A stretch of DNA of 64,000 nt from Mangrovimicrobium sp048323675. GTDB lineage: Bacteria; Pseudomonadota; Gammaproteobacteria; Pseudomonadales; Halieaceae. The notes under the pieces were generated by a model that made no database searches, was not told the origin of the DNA, and was given only the letters and a program-made list of their open reading frames with translations. The DNA lies in assembly GCF_048323675.1 (NCBI RefSeq), contig NZ_JBLWFK010000004.1:496001-560000 (forward strand). The letters are read 5' to 3'. Position 1 is the stretch's first letter, and the number at the start of each line of letters is the position of its first letter. Of the stretch, positions 16,832 through 25,700 are shown piece after piece. The translations under genes and the position numbers were made by a program.

Positions 16832-18286
16832 TCAGTCGGCTGTGGACAAATCCGCCGGACCAACCGCCCGCGCAGGGCTCAACAGGAGCCCGCCAAGACC
16901 AAAGACCAGCGCCGCGAAAATCGCGTAGGTGGCTGAAACTGCGGGATTTTCTACCCCCAGAGCGAGATTGAGCAGGAGGTGGGCAGCGAGGCCGATCAGG
17001 GCCGCCCCCCAGACAACCCAGACCGGTATAGGCCGCCGCACCAGCACCCCGAACAGAATCGGCACCACCGAGGCGGCGGCCAGCCCGTAAACCCCCTTCT
17101 GGGCAAACAGGCCCACCAGTGGCGGCGGGTTCCAGGCCAGCACGACGCCGATGACACCGACCCCGACCAACACCCAGCGCGACAGCTTCAGGCCGTCGAC
17201 GCGCCTGCTGGCCAGCGGGCCGACAATGTCGTTCACCACCATGGCGGACAGCGCGACCAGGATACCGTCCAGGGTGCTCATTCCCGCCGCCAGCAAGGTG
17301 ATGAAGACAAACACCAGCGCGTACTCGCCCCAGGGCGACGAGCCCAGTTCATGCAGCAGGTACTCCCGCACCACCGCATCCTGCGACTCCACCTCGACAC
17401 CTGCCAGTCGGGCGTAGAAACCGATCATCAACATCAGCGTGAACACCGAGCCCACGACCACCGTGGAAATGATGAACTGGCGAATATCCTTCTCACTGCG
17501 CAGGTACAGCACCTTGGTGAGAATGTGCGGCTGCAGCATGAGCGCAAAGGTAATCACGAAACCGCTGACAAACACCGAGAAGAAATCGAAGTAGAGACTG
17601 CTGTCGCGATTGAAGGGCGCCGCGTATTCGGCGCCGACACTGCGCAGCGCACCGATGAAATCACCGTCGAAATACTTCCAACCCTGCACGAACAGCACTG
17701 CAGTCACCAGCAGCATCATGATGCCCTGCAGGGAATTAGTGTAGGCGTGGGCGTAAGTGCCGCCCATCAGCACATAGGAAAAGACGAACACCAGCACCAG
17801 TACCAGCGCGGTCTTCTGGTCCACCGGGAACAGGCCGGTCACCAGCAGGCTGCAGCCCACCAGGATCAGCACCACGAAGGTGATCGACAACAGGTTGATG
17901 AAGGCGAAGAACAGGCTCAGCCCCCGGTGCTGGTAGCGGTAGTGGATCCACTGCGGGATGGTAAGCGCGGCGCCGCGCTCGCCGAGGCGCAGGAATCCCC
18001 GGGTCAGCACCAGGAAGGCGGTCAGGATGCCGAGGGAACCCGCCACGCCGTAGTGCAGGTAGGCCGAGAGTCCGTCCGCGTAGACGAAACCGGGATTGAT
18101 GACAAAGGTGGCGGTGGAGGAGATGGACGCGGCCAGGGTGATCCCGATCAGCCAGGGATGCATGTCCTTGTTGCCGATGGAAAAACCCGCTACCGACCGG
18201 GTGCGGCGCATGCCGCGCCAGGACAACCAGTAAACCAGCGCGGCGTAGGCGCCGACCACGCAATACTTGAACACTTCCGGAGTCAT
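16832..18286 (-). CDS. Sodium:solute symporter (SSF family)
   Basis: A 484-residue inner-membrane transporter with about thirteen hydrophobic segments. Typical SSF features include the N-terminal WLSWRGMRRTRSVAGFSIGNKDMHPWLIGITLAASISSTATF region (given here only as its landmarks GFSIGNKDMHPW and ASISSTATF), VLVFVFSYVLMGGTYAHAYT in mid-protein, and TLLAAGMSTLDGILVALSA near residue 330. It is divergent from tetR and shares an operator-containing intergenic region. Substrate is unknown; the neighbouring CoA ligase points to a carboxylate. Sodium coupling fits a marine organism. Confidence 0.92.
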   Translation of the reverse strand: MTPEVFKYCVVGAYAALVYWLSWRGMRRTRSVAGFSIGNKDMHPWLIGITLAASISSTATFVINPGFVYADGLSAYLHYGVAGSLGILTAFLVLTRGFLRLGERGAALTIPQWIHYRYQHRGLSLFFAFINLLSITFVVLILVGCSLLVTGLFPVDQKTALVLVLVFVFSYVLMGGTYAHAYTNSLQGIMMLLVTAVLFVQGWKYFDGDFIGALRSVGAEYAAPFNRDSSLYFDFFSVFVSGFVITFALMLQPHILTKVLYLRSEKDIRQFIISTVVVGSVFTLMLMIGFYARLAGVEVESQDAVVREYLLHELGSSPWGEYALVFVFITLLAAGMSTLDGILVALSAMVVNDIVGPLASRRVDGLKLSRWVLVGVGVIGVVLAWNPPPLVGLFAQKGVYGLAAASVVPILFGVLVRRPIPVWVVWGAALIGLAAHLLLNLALGVENPAVSATYAIFAALVFGLGGLLLSPARAVGPADLSTAD

Positions 18287-18326
18287 GGGAGAAATCCTGA
18301 GTTTATTCGATTTATAGGAGGCGAAG

Positions 18327-18350
18327 ATTATTCAACATTTGTTGAATAAT
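18327..18350. promoter_or_regulatory. TetR-type operator O3 (tetR/symporter intergenic)
   Basis: ATTATTCAAC-ATTT-GTTGAATAAT is a perfect inverted repeat with 10-base arms. Its core TTCAAC-N4-GTTGAA is the same as in O1 and O2. It overlaps the likely -35 regions of both divergent genes: tetR has TATGAT at 18355-18360, and the symporter has TATAAA on the minus strand at 18311-18316. This fits joint repression and autoregulation. Confidence 0.8.
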
Positions 18351-18392
18351 CAAATATGATAATCTTCTGGTCGAACGCCGACAGGAAAAACA

Positions 18393-19034
18393 ATGAGCAA
18401 AAAGCCGCCCAGCACCAAGAGCGAACGCATTCTCGACGTCGCCGAGGAGTTATTCGCCATTCACGGTTATGACGGTGTGACGCTGCGCCAGATCGCCCAG
18501 GGCGCCGGTGTCGACGTGGCGCTGGCCAACTACCACTTTGGCAAGAAACTCGACCTGTTCAAGGCGGTTTTCGACCGCCGCGCGGTAGAGGTCAACCAGG
18601 CCCGCCTGGACGCCCTGCGCGCCTGCCAGGCAGCCGCCGGGCCCGGCGGCCCGCCGCTCGAGGATATCATCGGCGCGTTCCTCACCCCGCTGGACGACGC
18701 CCAACAGGGCGGTGGTCCGGGCTGGACCAATTACCTGGCGCTGGTCGCCTACATCAATAACTCGCCCTACTGGGCGCCCAAGATGATGTCGTCGCTGTTC
18801 GATACCCTGGTACTGGAGTTCATCGCAGCGTTGCGCAAGGCCCTGCCGGGGGCCAGCGAAGAGGATATTTTCTGGTGTTACCAGAGCCTGTCGGGCGCGC
18901 TGACCCTGGCCCTGGCGAAAACCGGGCGGATCGACAAGCTGTCGGGAGGGAAATGTAAATCCGCGGACATCAGCGCCGCCTTCGAGCGCATGATCCCCTT
19001 CACTGCGGCGGGTTTCCGCGAGGTCTGTCGCTAG
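18393..19034 (+). CDS. TetR-family transcriptional repressor
   Basis: A 213-residue regulator. The N-terminal helix-turn-helix spans residues 8-55 (SERILDVAEELFAIHGYDG, VTLRQIAQGAGV, ANYHFGKKLDLFKAVF). The C-terminal ligand domain is all-helical, with TNYLALVAYINNSPYWAPKMM in mid-protein. AGGA stands 6 bases before the ATG. It is divergent from the symporter, and the intergenic palindrome recurs twice at the nearby receptor promoter, so it very probably represses all three units and is released by the imported compound or its CoA ester. The ligand is unknown. Confidence 0.9.
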   Translation: MSKKPPSTKSERILDVAEELFAIHGYDGVTLRQIAQGAGVDVALANYHFGKKLDLFKAVFDRRAVEVNQARLDALRACQAAAGPGGPPLEDIIGAFLTPLDDAQQGGGPGWTNYLALVAYINNSPYWAPKMMSSLFDTLVLEFIAALRKALPGASEEDIFWCYQSLSGALTLALAKTGRIDKLSGGKCKSADISAAFERMIPFTAAGFREVCR

Positions 19035-19054
19035 GCCCCCGCGGCGGGCGGGTA

Positions 19055-19429
19055 TTACAGGCGCAGGGTCGCGTTCTGGTAGCCTTCGCTGGCACAGGTG
19101 GTGCTGGCGACGAACTCCTGCAGGCGGCCATCGACCAGGTTGTTGTTGTCGGCGGCGATATCAAACATCAGGCCATCCACGTAGCCGATGGCCTTGGCCA
19201 GGATATTGTCACGTTCCGTGTCGTCGAACCCGTCGAGCACATCGTGGGTGCGCGCACCGTACTCCACCTCGGTGAGGTAGCCAAGCGACTGCTCCGCGAG
19301 CACGCAGGCGAGCTGGCGGGAAGCATTGAATTCCTCGGGCGCCAGGGACAGGGCGGCGGCCGGCAGCGCCACCAACAGGGAAATAAAACCGGCCATCACA
19401 GCATTTCGCATTTGCATCGGGTTCCACAT
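19055..19429 (-). CDS. Hypothetical exported protein
   Basis: A 124-residue protein with a signal peptide ending near AALS and a short helical mature domain containing two Cys (LACVLAEQ and STTCASEG). I do not recognise a family. Three in-frame ATG codons occur at 19429, 19420 and 19414; none has a strong binding site, so the start is uncertain by up to five residues, and all keep the signal peptide. It converges on tetR with a 20-base gap. Composition and codon use match neighbouring genes. Confidence 0.6.
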   Translation of the reverse strand: MWNPMQMRNAVMAGFISLLVALPAAALSLAPEEFNASRQLACVLAEQSLGYLTEVEYGARTHDVLDGFDDTERDNILAKAIGYVDGLMFDIAADNNNLVDGRLQEFVASTTCASEGYQNATLRL

Positions 19430-19553
19430 TCTTTACGCCAGCGGAATCGACGCATCCGCGGCCTGATGAGCGCGAAGTTAACCGCCTTTGGTTACAGCAA
19501 TATGACAGTATCTTGACACCCGCAAACCGGCCGCAACCGGTGCAGCGCTTATA

Positions 19554-19591
19554 TGTCATAAATATTTATTAAATATGAATTTTTTATGACA
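19554..19591. repeat. AT-rich inverted repeat upstream of a small exported protein
   Basis: TGTCATAAA (19554-19562) pairs with TTTATGACA (19583-19591) around a 20-base AT-only-like spacer. The segment is far richer in AT than its surroundings and lies about 125-160 bases upstream of the gene at 19715. It could be a regulator site or an upstream promoter element; no regulator is assigned. Confidence 0.45.
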
Positions 19592-19714
19592 ACGATAGAT
19601 GCACGCACCGGTTTATGCGTATTCTTGCCCCATACGCCTAGCAAGCGATTACTACAACATTGTTACAGTATTATGAATTTTGGCCGCCATCGGCCCCGCC
19701 AGGAGATAGGTACC

Positions 19715-20044
19715 ATGAAAAAAATCGCCATAGCCCTGTCATCGTTCGCCCTGATCGCCTTCGCCTCAATGTCACAGGCGGACAGCGCCAAGGACTGCAT
19801 GCTCGAGGGCACTGTCTATAAATCCGGCCAGGGTGACGAGCAGAGCACCAAGGTCGAATTCCACTCCATGCAGAAGTATGACGAAGACGCCAACTGCCGC
19901 GTACGCCGCAACGAAAAGATGGAATTCAAGCTCCCCGCCGACACCCGCCTGAAGGAAGCGCCTTCCGGCAGCACGGTACGCTACCGCTACCAGGAAGACA
20001 AAAACGGTAAAGCGGATACCCAACTGATTTCAGTCGGCGCATAA
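19715..20044 (+). CDS. Small exported protein of unknown function
   Basis: A 109-residue protein with a clear signal peptide (MKKIAIALSSFALIAFASMSQA, cleaved near residue 22) and a strong ribosome site (AGGAGATAGG, 5 bases from the ATG). The mature part is small and charged, with two Cys (KDCMLEG and DANCRVRR) that may form a disulphide. The long AT-rich upstream region suggests a regulated, possibly well-expressed gene. No family is recognised. Confidence 0.7.
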   Translation: MKKIAIALSSFALIAFASMSQADSAKDCMLEGTVYKSGQGDEQSTKVEFHSMQKYDEDANCRVRRNEKMEFKLPADTRLKEAPSGSTVRYRYQEDKNGKADTQLISVGA

Positions 20045-20060
20045 GTCTCGGCTGCAGGGT

Positions 20061-20086
20061 AAAAAAAGGGGTGCGCAAGCACCCCT
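20061..20086 (-). terminator. Rho-independent terminator after the third TonB receptor
   Basis: AGGGGTGC and GCACCCCT form a stem with a GCAA loop at 20067-20086. On the minus strand it is followed by seven T, six bases beyond the stop of the receptor at 20093. The plus-strand gene ending at 20044 meets the same hairpin but has no T-tract after it. Confidence 0.8.
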
Positions 20087-20092
20087 GAATCA

Positions 20093-22735
20093 CTAGAACC
20101 TGGCCTTCAGGCCAAGACTGTAGGTAATACCCGGATCCCACTTCTCGTAGACCTGTCCACCCTGGGTCCACTCGATGTCGTCGCCGAGAATATTGGCGGC
20201 TTTCGCCTCCAGTTCCACTTCCTCGCCCCACAGTTCGAAACCGTACTTGACCAGTACGTCGATGCGGTTGCGGTCTTCTTCGATGATATCCGGCGCGTTG
20301 TTGTCACCCACCAGCACGATGCGGTCGCCGGTGAAGTTATAGGCGATACTCGCGGTGATACCCGTGTCGTAGTCCTGGTAGGAAAACAGCGCGTTGGCCA
20401 GCAGGTCTGACTGGCCGGTCATGCGCCGGGTGTTGGAATACAACGGCGCAATCTGGCGCCCGCCGGTCAGCGGCACGTCAGCGGCGGTTTCACCCGAGCC
20501 CAGCAGCGTCACCTCGGAATCGATCCAGGAGACGTTGGCGGAGATCCGGAAGCCGTCGAAGGCCGGGCTCAGGCCGAACCACTCGCCGAAGTACAGGTCC
20601 TTGCGCATGTCGAATTCCACGCCCTCAAGCTGCGCTTCATCCGCGTTGAACCAGGTGTAGATATCGCCCTGGGCCTGGATCTTGGCCAGCTCGATGGGAT
20701 TGCTGAAATCCTTGCTGAATATGCCGATCGACATCTCGTCGGCCTGGCCGAAATACCACTCCCAGCGCAGGTCGAGGTTCTCCACGTCCGCGGGCTCCAG
20801 GAACACGTTACCGCGGTAGAGGTTCTGGTCTTCCGGGTTGCGCAGCGTGGAACCGGTGATTTCCAGCAGGCTGGGGCGGTTCACCGTTTCCGAGTAGGCC
20901 AGGCGCACCTGCATGTTCTCGATGAATTCCCAGGTCACGGAGACCGAGGGGAGGAGGTCGTCATACTTGCGCTGCGTGGCGTTGATCGTGCCCTTCTCGG
21001 TGTTGCCACCCCAGGCATCGGCTTTCAGCTCGGTATCCTCGCTGCGCGCGCCGAACTGCAGGCGCACGGTGGGCAGGACCTGCATATCCACCGAACCGTA
21101 GTAGGCGGCAATTTCCTCCGAAGACTCCGCGAAGGGATAGATGCCCGAGGCATTGGCCTGGCCGGCGGAGAAGTCCCGCACGCTCAGGTAGAGGTTGGCC
21201 CAGTTATCGTTGCTGAACAGCTGGCTCGGGGTTTCCCAGCCGATGTAACCGGGCGCGGTCGGCTGCAGGCCGAAGCGGAACAAGCGGTCGTTGCTCTCAC
21301 GGGTGCGCTCGTAGGTGGAATAGCCGGCGCGCAGCGTGGTATCCATGAAATCTACCGGCAGTTCGATATCGAAACCGTACTCACTGATATCGTCGTCCAG
21401 CTTGCTGTAGTTGCGCTCCGGTGCCTGGTACACGTCGCGCAGGTCACCCGCCGCCTGGCGGCTGGGATCGACCAGCGCCATATAGCCGGAGTTGTCCTCC
21501 GCGTAGGTGAAGGTGCGGGTGTCCGGCGCCTTGCGCGAACCGCCGCCGTCCACCGCGCGCCAGTCCAGGCGCATATCGTTGAGCGCGGAAAAGTAGTGCT
21601 CGCCGGACAGCTGGTAGGACTCGATCTCGTTCTCGGTCCACTGCAGGCGGTAGCTTTCCACCGGCGTACCGTCGGTGACATCGTCTTCGCTGGACAGGCC
21701 GCGGTCCTGCTGTACCTGGTCTTCCGACTGGCGCAGGTCAATGGCGGTGAAGGAGATCGAGTTGTCCTGGTTTATCTCCCAGCCGACATTGAGGAAGCCG
21801 CTGAGGTTGACCTGCTGGGTGGTGATCCAGCGGGTGTAGTCCACGGTCTGGTTGCTGCCGCCGTCCACACCGGTAAACTCGTAGCGACGCATGTCCTTGA
21901 TGGTATTGAGCCAGGAATTGCTGTATTTCACGCTGGCGAGCACCCCGAGGGCGCCGCCATTGTCGAAATCGATACGCTTGCCCAGTTCGGCCTCGGCACC
22001 GTAGATCGGCTTCACATCCTTTTCGTAGATGTCCCAGTTGTTGTAGAAACTGGCGCCGAGGTTGGCCTTGTCCGGGTAGGGCGTCGCCTCGAACTCCTCG
22101 CTGGTCAGGCCCTGGATATTTTTCGGTATCTTGCGGGTACCGTCATCCCAGCCCCAGTTGTCGTTTTCGCCGCCCTTGTAGTAGACGCCGTCGCCACCGG
22201 TGGACTCCGAGTTGCCGCCCATGCGCAGCTTGAACTCGAAGTAATCCTCGTCGGGCAGGGTCTTGGTGCGAATATCCACCACACCGCCGGAGAAGTCGCC
22301 GGGGTACTGGGCGGAATAGGTCTTCTGCACCAGCAGGCTGTTGACGATATTGTTCGGCACGATATCCAGCGGCACGGTCTTCTGGAAGGGTACCGGGCTG
22401 GAAATGCGCGCCATGTTGATCAGCGTCGATGAGTAGCGCTCACCCAGGCCGCGCACATAGACGTACTTGCCGCCGACCAGGCTGAGGCCGGCCACCCGTG
22501 ACAGGGTGGAACCGACATCGGTTTCGGGGACGAGGTTCATGTCCTCCTCCCCCAGTACATTGGAAATCTCCGAGGTGTCGCGCTTTTCGTCCGGGATGAA
22601 CTGCCCGGTGACGAACACCTCTTCGATCTGCGGCACCGCCATGGGTGCCGGATTCGCGGCTTCCTGGGCGAGAGCGCCGGGAACCTGGGTTCCCAGCGCT
22701 GCCAGTACGGCCAGTGATAACTGCTTGCGTTTCAT
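20093..22735 (-). CDS. TonB-dependent receptor of the lipoprotein/modular-protein locus
   Basis: An 880-residue receptor with signal peptide (MKRKQLSLAVLAALG... to ALAQ), a plug carrying VGSTLSRVAGLSLVGGKYVYVRG, then SAQYPGDFSGGVVDIRTKT, and a long barrel ending SLGLKARF with terminal Phe. The plug wording (GLGERYSSTLINMARISSPVP) marks a receptor group distinct from the usual siderophore type. The start at 22735 is chosen over a GTG 15 bases upstream because it opens the signal peptide. The modular gene ends 29 bases upstream, so lipoprotein, modular protein and receptor form one operon. Ligand unknown. Confidence 0.9.
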   Translation of the reverse strand: MKRKQLSLAVLAALGTQVPGALAQEAANPAPMAVPQIEEVFVTGQFIPDEKRDTSEISNVLGEEDMNLVPETDVGSTLSRVAGLSLVGGKYVYVRGLGERYSSTLINMARISSPVPFQKTVPLDIVPNNIVNSLLVQKTYSAQYPGDFSGGVVDIRTKTLPDEDYFEFKLRMGGNSESTGGDGVYYKGGENDNWGWDDGTRKIPKNIQGLTSEEFEATPYPDKANLGASFYNNWDIYEKDVKPIYGAEAELGKRIDFDNGGALGVLASVKYSNSWLNTIKDMRRYEFTGVDGGSNQTVDYTRWITTQQVNLSGFLNVGWEINQDNSISFTAIDLRQSEDQVQQDRGLSSEDDVTDGTPVESYRLQWTENEIESYQLSGEHYFSALNDMRLDWRAVDGGGSRKAPDTRTFTYAEDNSGYMALVDPSRQAAGDLRDVYQAPERNYSKLDDDISEYGFDIELPVDFMDTTLRAGYSTYERTRESNDRLFRFGLQPTAPGYIGWETPSQLFSNDNWANLYLSVRDFSAGQANASGIYPFAESSEEIAAYYGSVDMQVLPTVRLQFGARSEDTELKADAWGGNTEKGTINATQRKYDDLLPSVSVTWEFIENMQVRLAYSETVNRPSLLEITGSTLRNPEDQNLYRGNVFLEPADVENLDLRWEWYFGQADEMSIGIFSKDFSNPIELAKIQAQGDIYTWFNADEAQLEGVEFDMRKDLYFGEWFGLSPAFDGFRISANVSWIDSEVTLLGSGETAADVPLTGGRQIAPLYSNTRRMTGQSDLLANALFSYQDYDTGITASIAYNFTGDRIVLVGDNNAPDIIEEDRNRIDVLVKYGFELWGEEVELEAKAANILGDDIEWTQGGQVYEKWDPGITYSLGLKARF

Positions 22736-22764
22736 CAGTTGCACTCTCACTTGCAGGCCGACCC

Positions 22765-25700
22765 TTAGAGGCCAAATACCCAGTTGCCCTTCCAGCTGTC
22801 GAAGTCGGAACCGACCACGCCAGAGGACTGGAAGAAGCCGTCGGCGGGCAGGGTCGCTGCCGACGGGATGCTGCCGTCCTGGGTCACATTGACCGCGCCG
22901 TCCAGGTACATCTGCAGGTCGGCGTTGTCGCCATCCACCACATCGGCGCAGCCGAAGGAGCTGCTCTCGATGTTGATATCGATGCCGAGCAGGCCGACGG
23001 ACTCACCGGACACGTCCAGGCAGGTTGCGGAGCCGGTGACCAGTACGTTGTAGAGGTCGGCACCGGTGCCGCGACGCAGGCGGATGGCCCGCTCGCCGGT
23101 GTTGCCGATGATGCTCATGTTGGCAATTGTCGGGTTGGAGCGCGGCTCGACGTTCTCGTCGCCCTCGCGGTTGTCCGCCTCGATGCCGTTGTCGCCGGCG
23201 TCATCCGCCTGCACGATGTGCACAAACTGCATGCGGCCAACCCAGCCATCGGTCCAGTCGAGGGAGTCGTCGCCGTTGCCGGTCAGCACGATGTAGCTCA
23301 CGTCCACGGCGCCGCCGAAGAACTCGACACCGTCGTCCAGGTTGTTGTGCACCTGGATGTGGTCGACCTGGGTGCCGCGACCGATACCCTGGAAGGCGAT
23401 ACCGTTGAGCTGGTTTTCCGGGTCGACGTTGGAGCCGGCGTACTTGACCACCACGTAGCTGAGCTTGCCGCTGTTGTCGTCGGCGTTGCTGCCGCCGAAC
23501 AGGCCGGAATTGGCCTCGCCTTCCTTGGTGCAGGCATCGGTGCCACCCACTGCGCCTTCCGGACAGTCGTTGATCGGCGCGTTACCGTTCAGCACGACGC
23601 CACCCCACAGGCCGCGGGCGCCGTCCAGGTTCTGGCCCTGCACGTCCTCGATCGCGGTGAAGGTCACCGGCGCATTCGCGGTGCCGTTGGCCATGATCTG
23701 CGAACCGCGGGAGACCACCAGGAAGTCGGTGTCGTCGTCGCCGAGGATGGTGGTGCCGGCGTCGATGACCAGGGTGCCGGTGTCGGTGTTGTCACCGCCC
23801 ACGACCACCTTGCCGTCGAGCACGTAGTAGTTGCTGTTGTTGAGCTGCAGTTCACCGGAGATGGTGCCGCTCAGGACACAGCTGGGCATACCGGCGATTT
23901 CCGCGCCCTCGGTAGTGCCCGCGGGGCAGCCAGCCGCCGGGAATTCCGGCACGCCGGTGTCGATGTCGCCAAAGGTCCAGCCGCTGGTCCAGTTGACGTC
24001 GCCCACCGCACCGATAAAGTCGCTGCTCTCGAGGTTGGCGATGCCGGAGAGGTCAGCCGGGGATACCGCGCCGCCGCTCTGGGAGACATTGCCCAGGCTG
24101 TCGAGGAAGGCCTGCAGGTCGGGGTTGTCGCCGTCAACCACTTCGGGGCAGTCGAAGGAGACGCCGTCGAAGGTGATGTCGGTACCCAGCAGGTTCAGGG
24201 ACTCGCCGGAGACATCGATACAGGTCGCGCTGTTGGTCAGGTAGCTGCTGTACATGTGGATGCCGGTGCCGCGACGGAAGCGCACGCTGCGCTCGGTGGG
24301 GCTGCCGACGATGGTCATGTTGGCGATGGTCGGGATGGAGCGCGGCAGCGCATTCTCGTCGCCCTCGCGGTTGTCCGCCTCGATGCCGTTGTCGCCGGCG
24401 TCGGTGGCCTGGTTGATCAGCACGTACTGCATGGTGCCGGTCCAGCCATCAGTCCAGTCGAGGGAGTCGTCGGCGTTGCCAGTGAGAACAATGTGGCTGG
24501 CGTTGACGGTGCCGCCAAAGAACTCGAAACCGTCGTCAAGGTTGTTGTGCACCTGTACGTAGTCAACCACCGTGCCGGAACCGATACCCTGGAAGGCGAT
24601 ACCGTTGAGCTGGTTTTCCGGATCGACGTTGGAGCCGGCGTATTTCACTACCACGTAGTTCAGCTTGCCGCTGGAATCGCTGGCGTCGCTGCCGCCGAAC
24701 AGGCCGGAGTTGGCCTCGCCTTCCTTGGTGCAGGCGTCGGTGCCGCCTGCGGCGCCTTCGGGGCAGTCGTTGATCGGGGCATTACCGTTCAGCACCACAC
24801 CACCCCACAGACCGCGGGTAGTGGCCGGATCGACGTTGCCGAGAAGATCGTCGGCGCCGGTAAAGGTCACCGGCGCGTTGGCGGTACCGTTGGCCATGAT
24901 CTGCGAGCCGCGGGAGATCACCAGGAAATCGCTGGAGGTGCCACCGAAGACGGTCACGCCTGCAGCGATGCTCAGGGTCGCGGAATCGGTGTTGTCACCG
25001 CCGACAACCACTTTGCCGTTCAGGCGGTAGAGGCGACCGGCGGTCAGGTTCAGGTCCTGGGTAATGGTACCGGTGAGGTCACACACGGTCTGGCCGGCGA
25101 ACTCCTCGGCCTCGGTGGTACCCGCAGGACAGCCCATGCCCGGGTTCGGGGTGGTGTTGCTCACGGAACCGGCCACGGTCCAGCCGGCGGTCCAGTTGTC
25201 GCCGCCGATGGCGCCGATAAAGTCGGCACTCTCGAAGAAGCTGCCGCTCGGGGTAACCGGTGACACGCTGCCTCCGCCCAGGGAAACCTCGTCGGCGCTG
25301 TCGAGGTACATGGCGACCGAGCCATCGTCATCGTCGGTCACCGCTTCGGCGCAGTCGAAGCTGGTGCCGGCCACGGTGAGGTCCGAGCCGAGCAGGTTGC
25401 GGGATTCGCCTTCGACACGGATACAGGTGCCGGAGCCGCTGACCAGCGAGTTGGTCAGGTGCAGGCCGGTACCGCGACGCAGGCGCAGGCCGTTTTCGCC
25501 GGCGAGACCGAAGCCGGACATGTTGCTGATCGAGGGAATGGAGCGCGGCATGGCGTTCTCGTCGCCCTCGCGGTTGTCCGCCTCGATCAGGTTGTCACCG
25601 GAGTCGGACTGCTCCAGGTAGAGGTACTGGATGCTGCCGCTCCAGCCGTCGGTCCAGTCCAGGGAATCGTCACCGTTGCCGGTCAGGACGACATATTTGG

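Noticed and set aside
22645..25263. Long open frame on the plus strand (872 codons) opposite the modular gene
   Set aside because: It mirrors the repeats and the high-GC codon bias of the real gene, has Val/Ala/Gly-rich composition without domains, and lacks a ribosome site.
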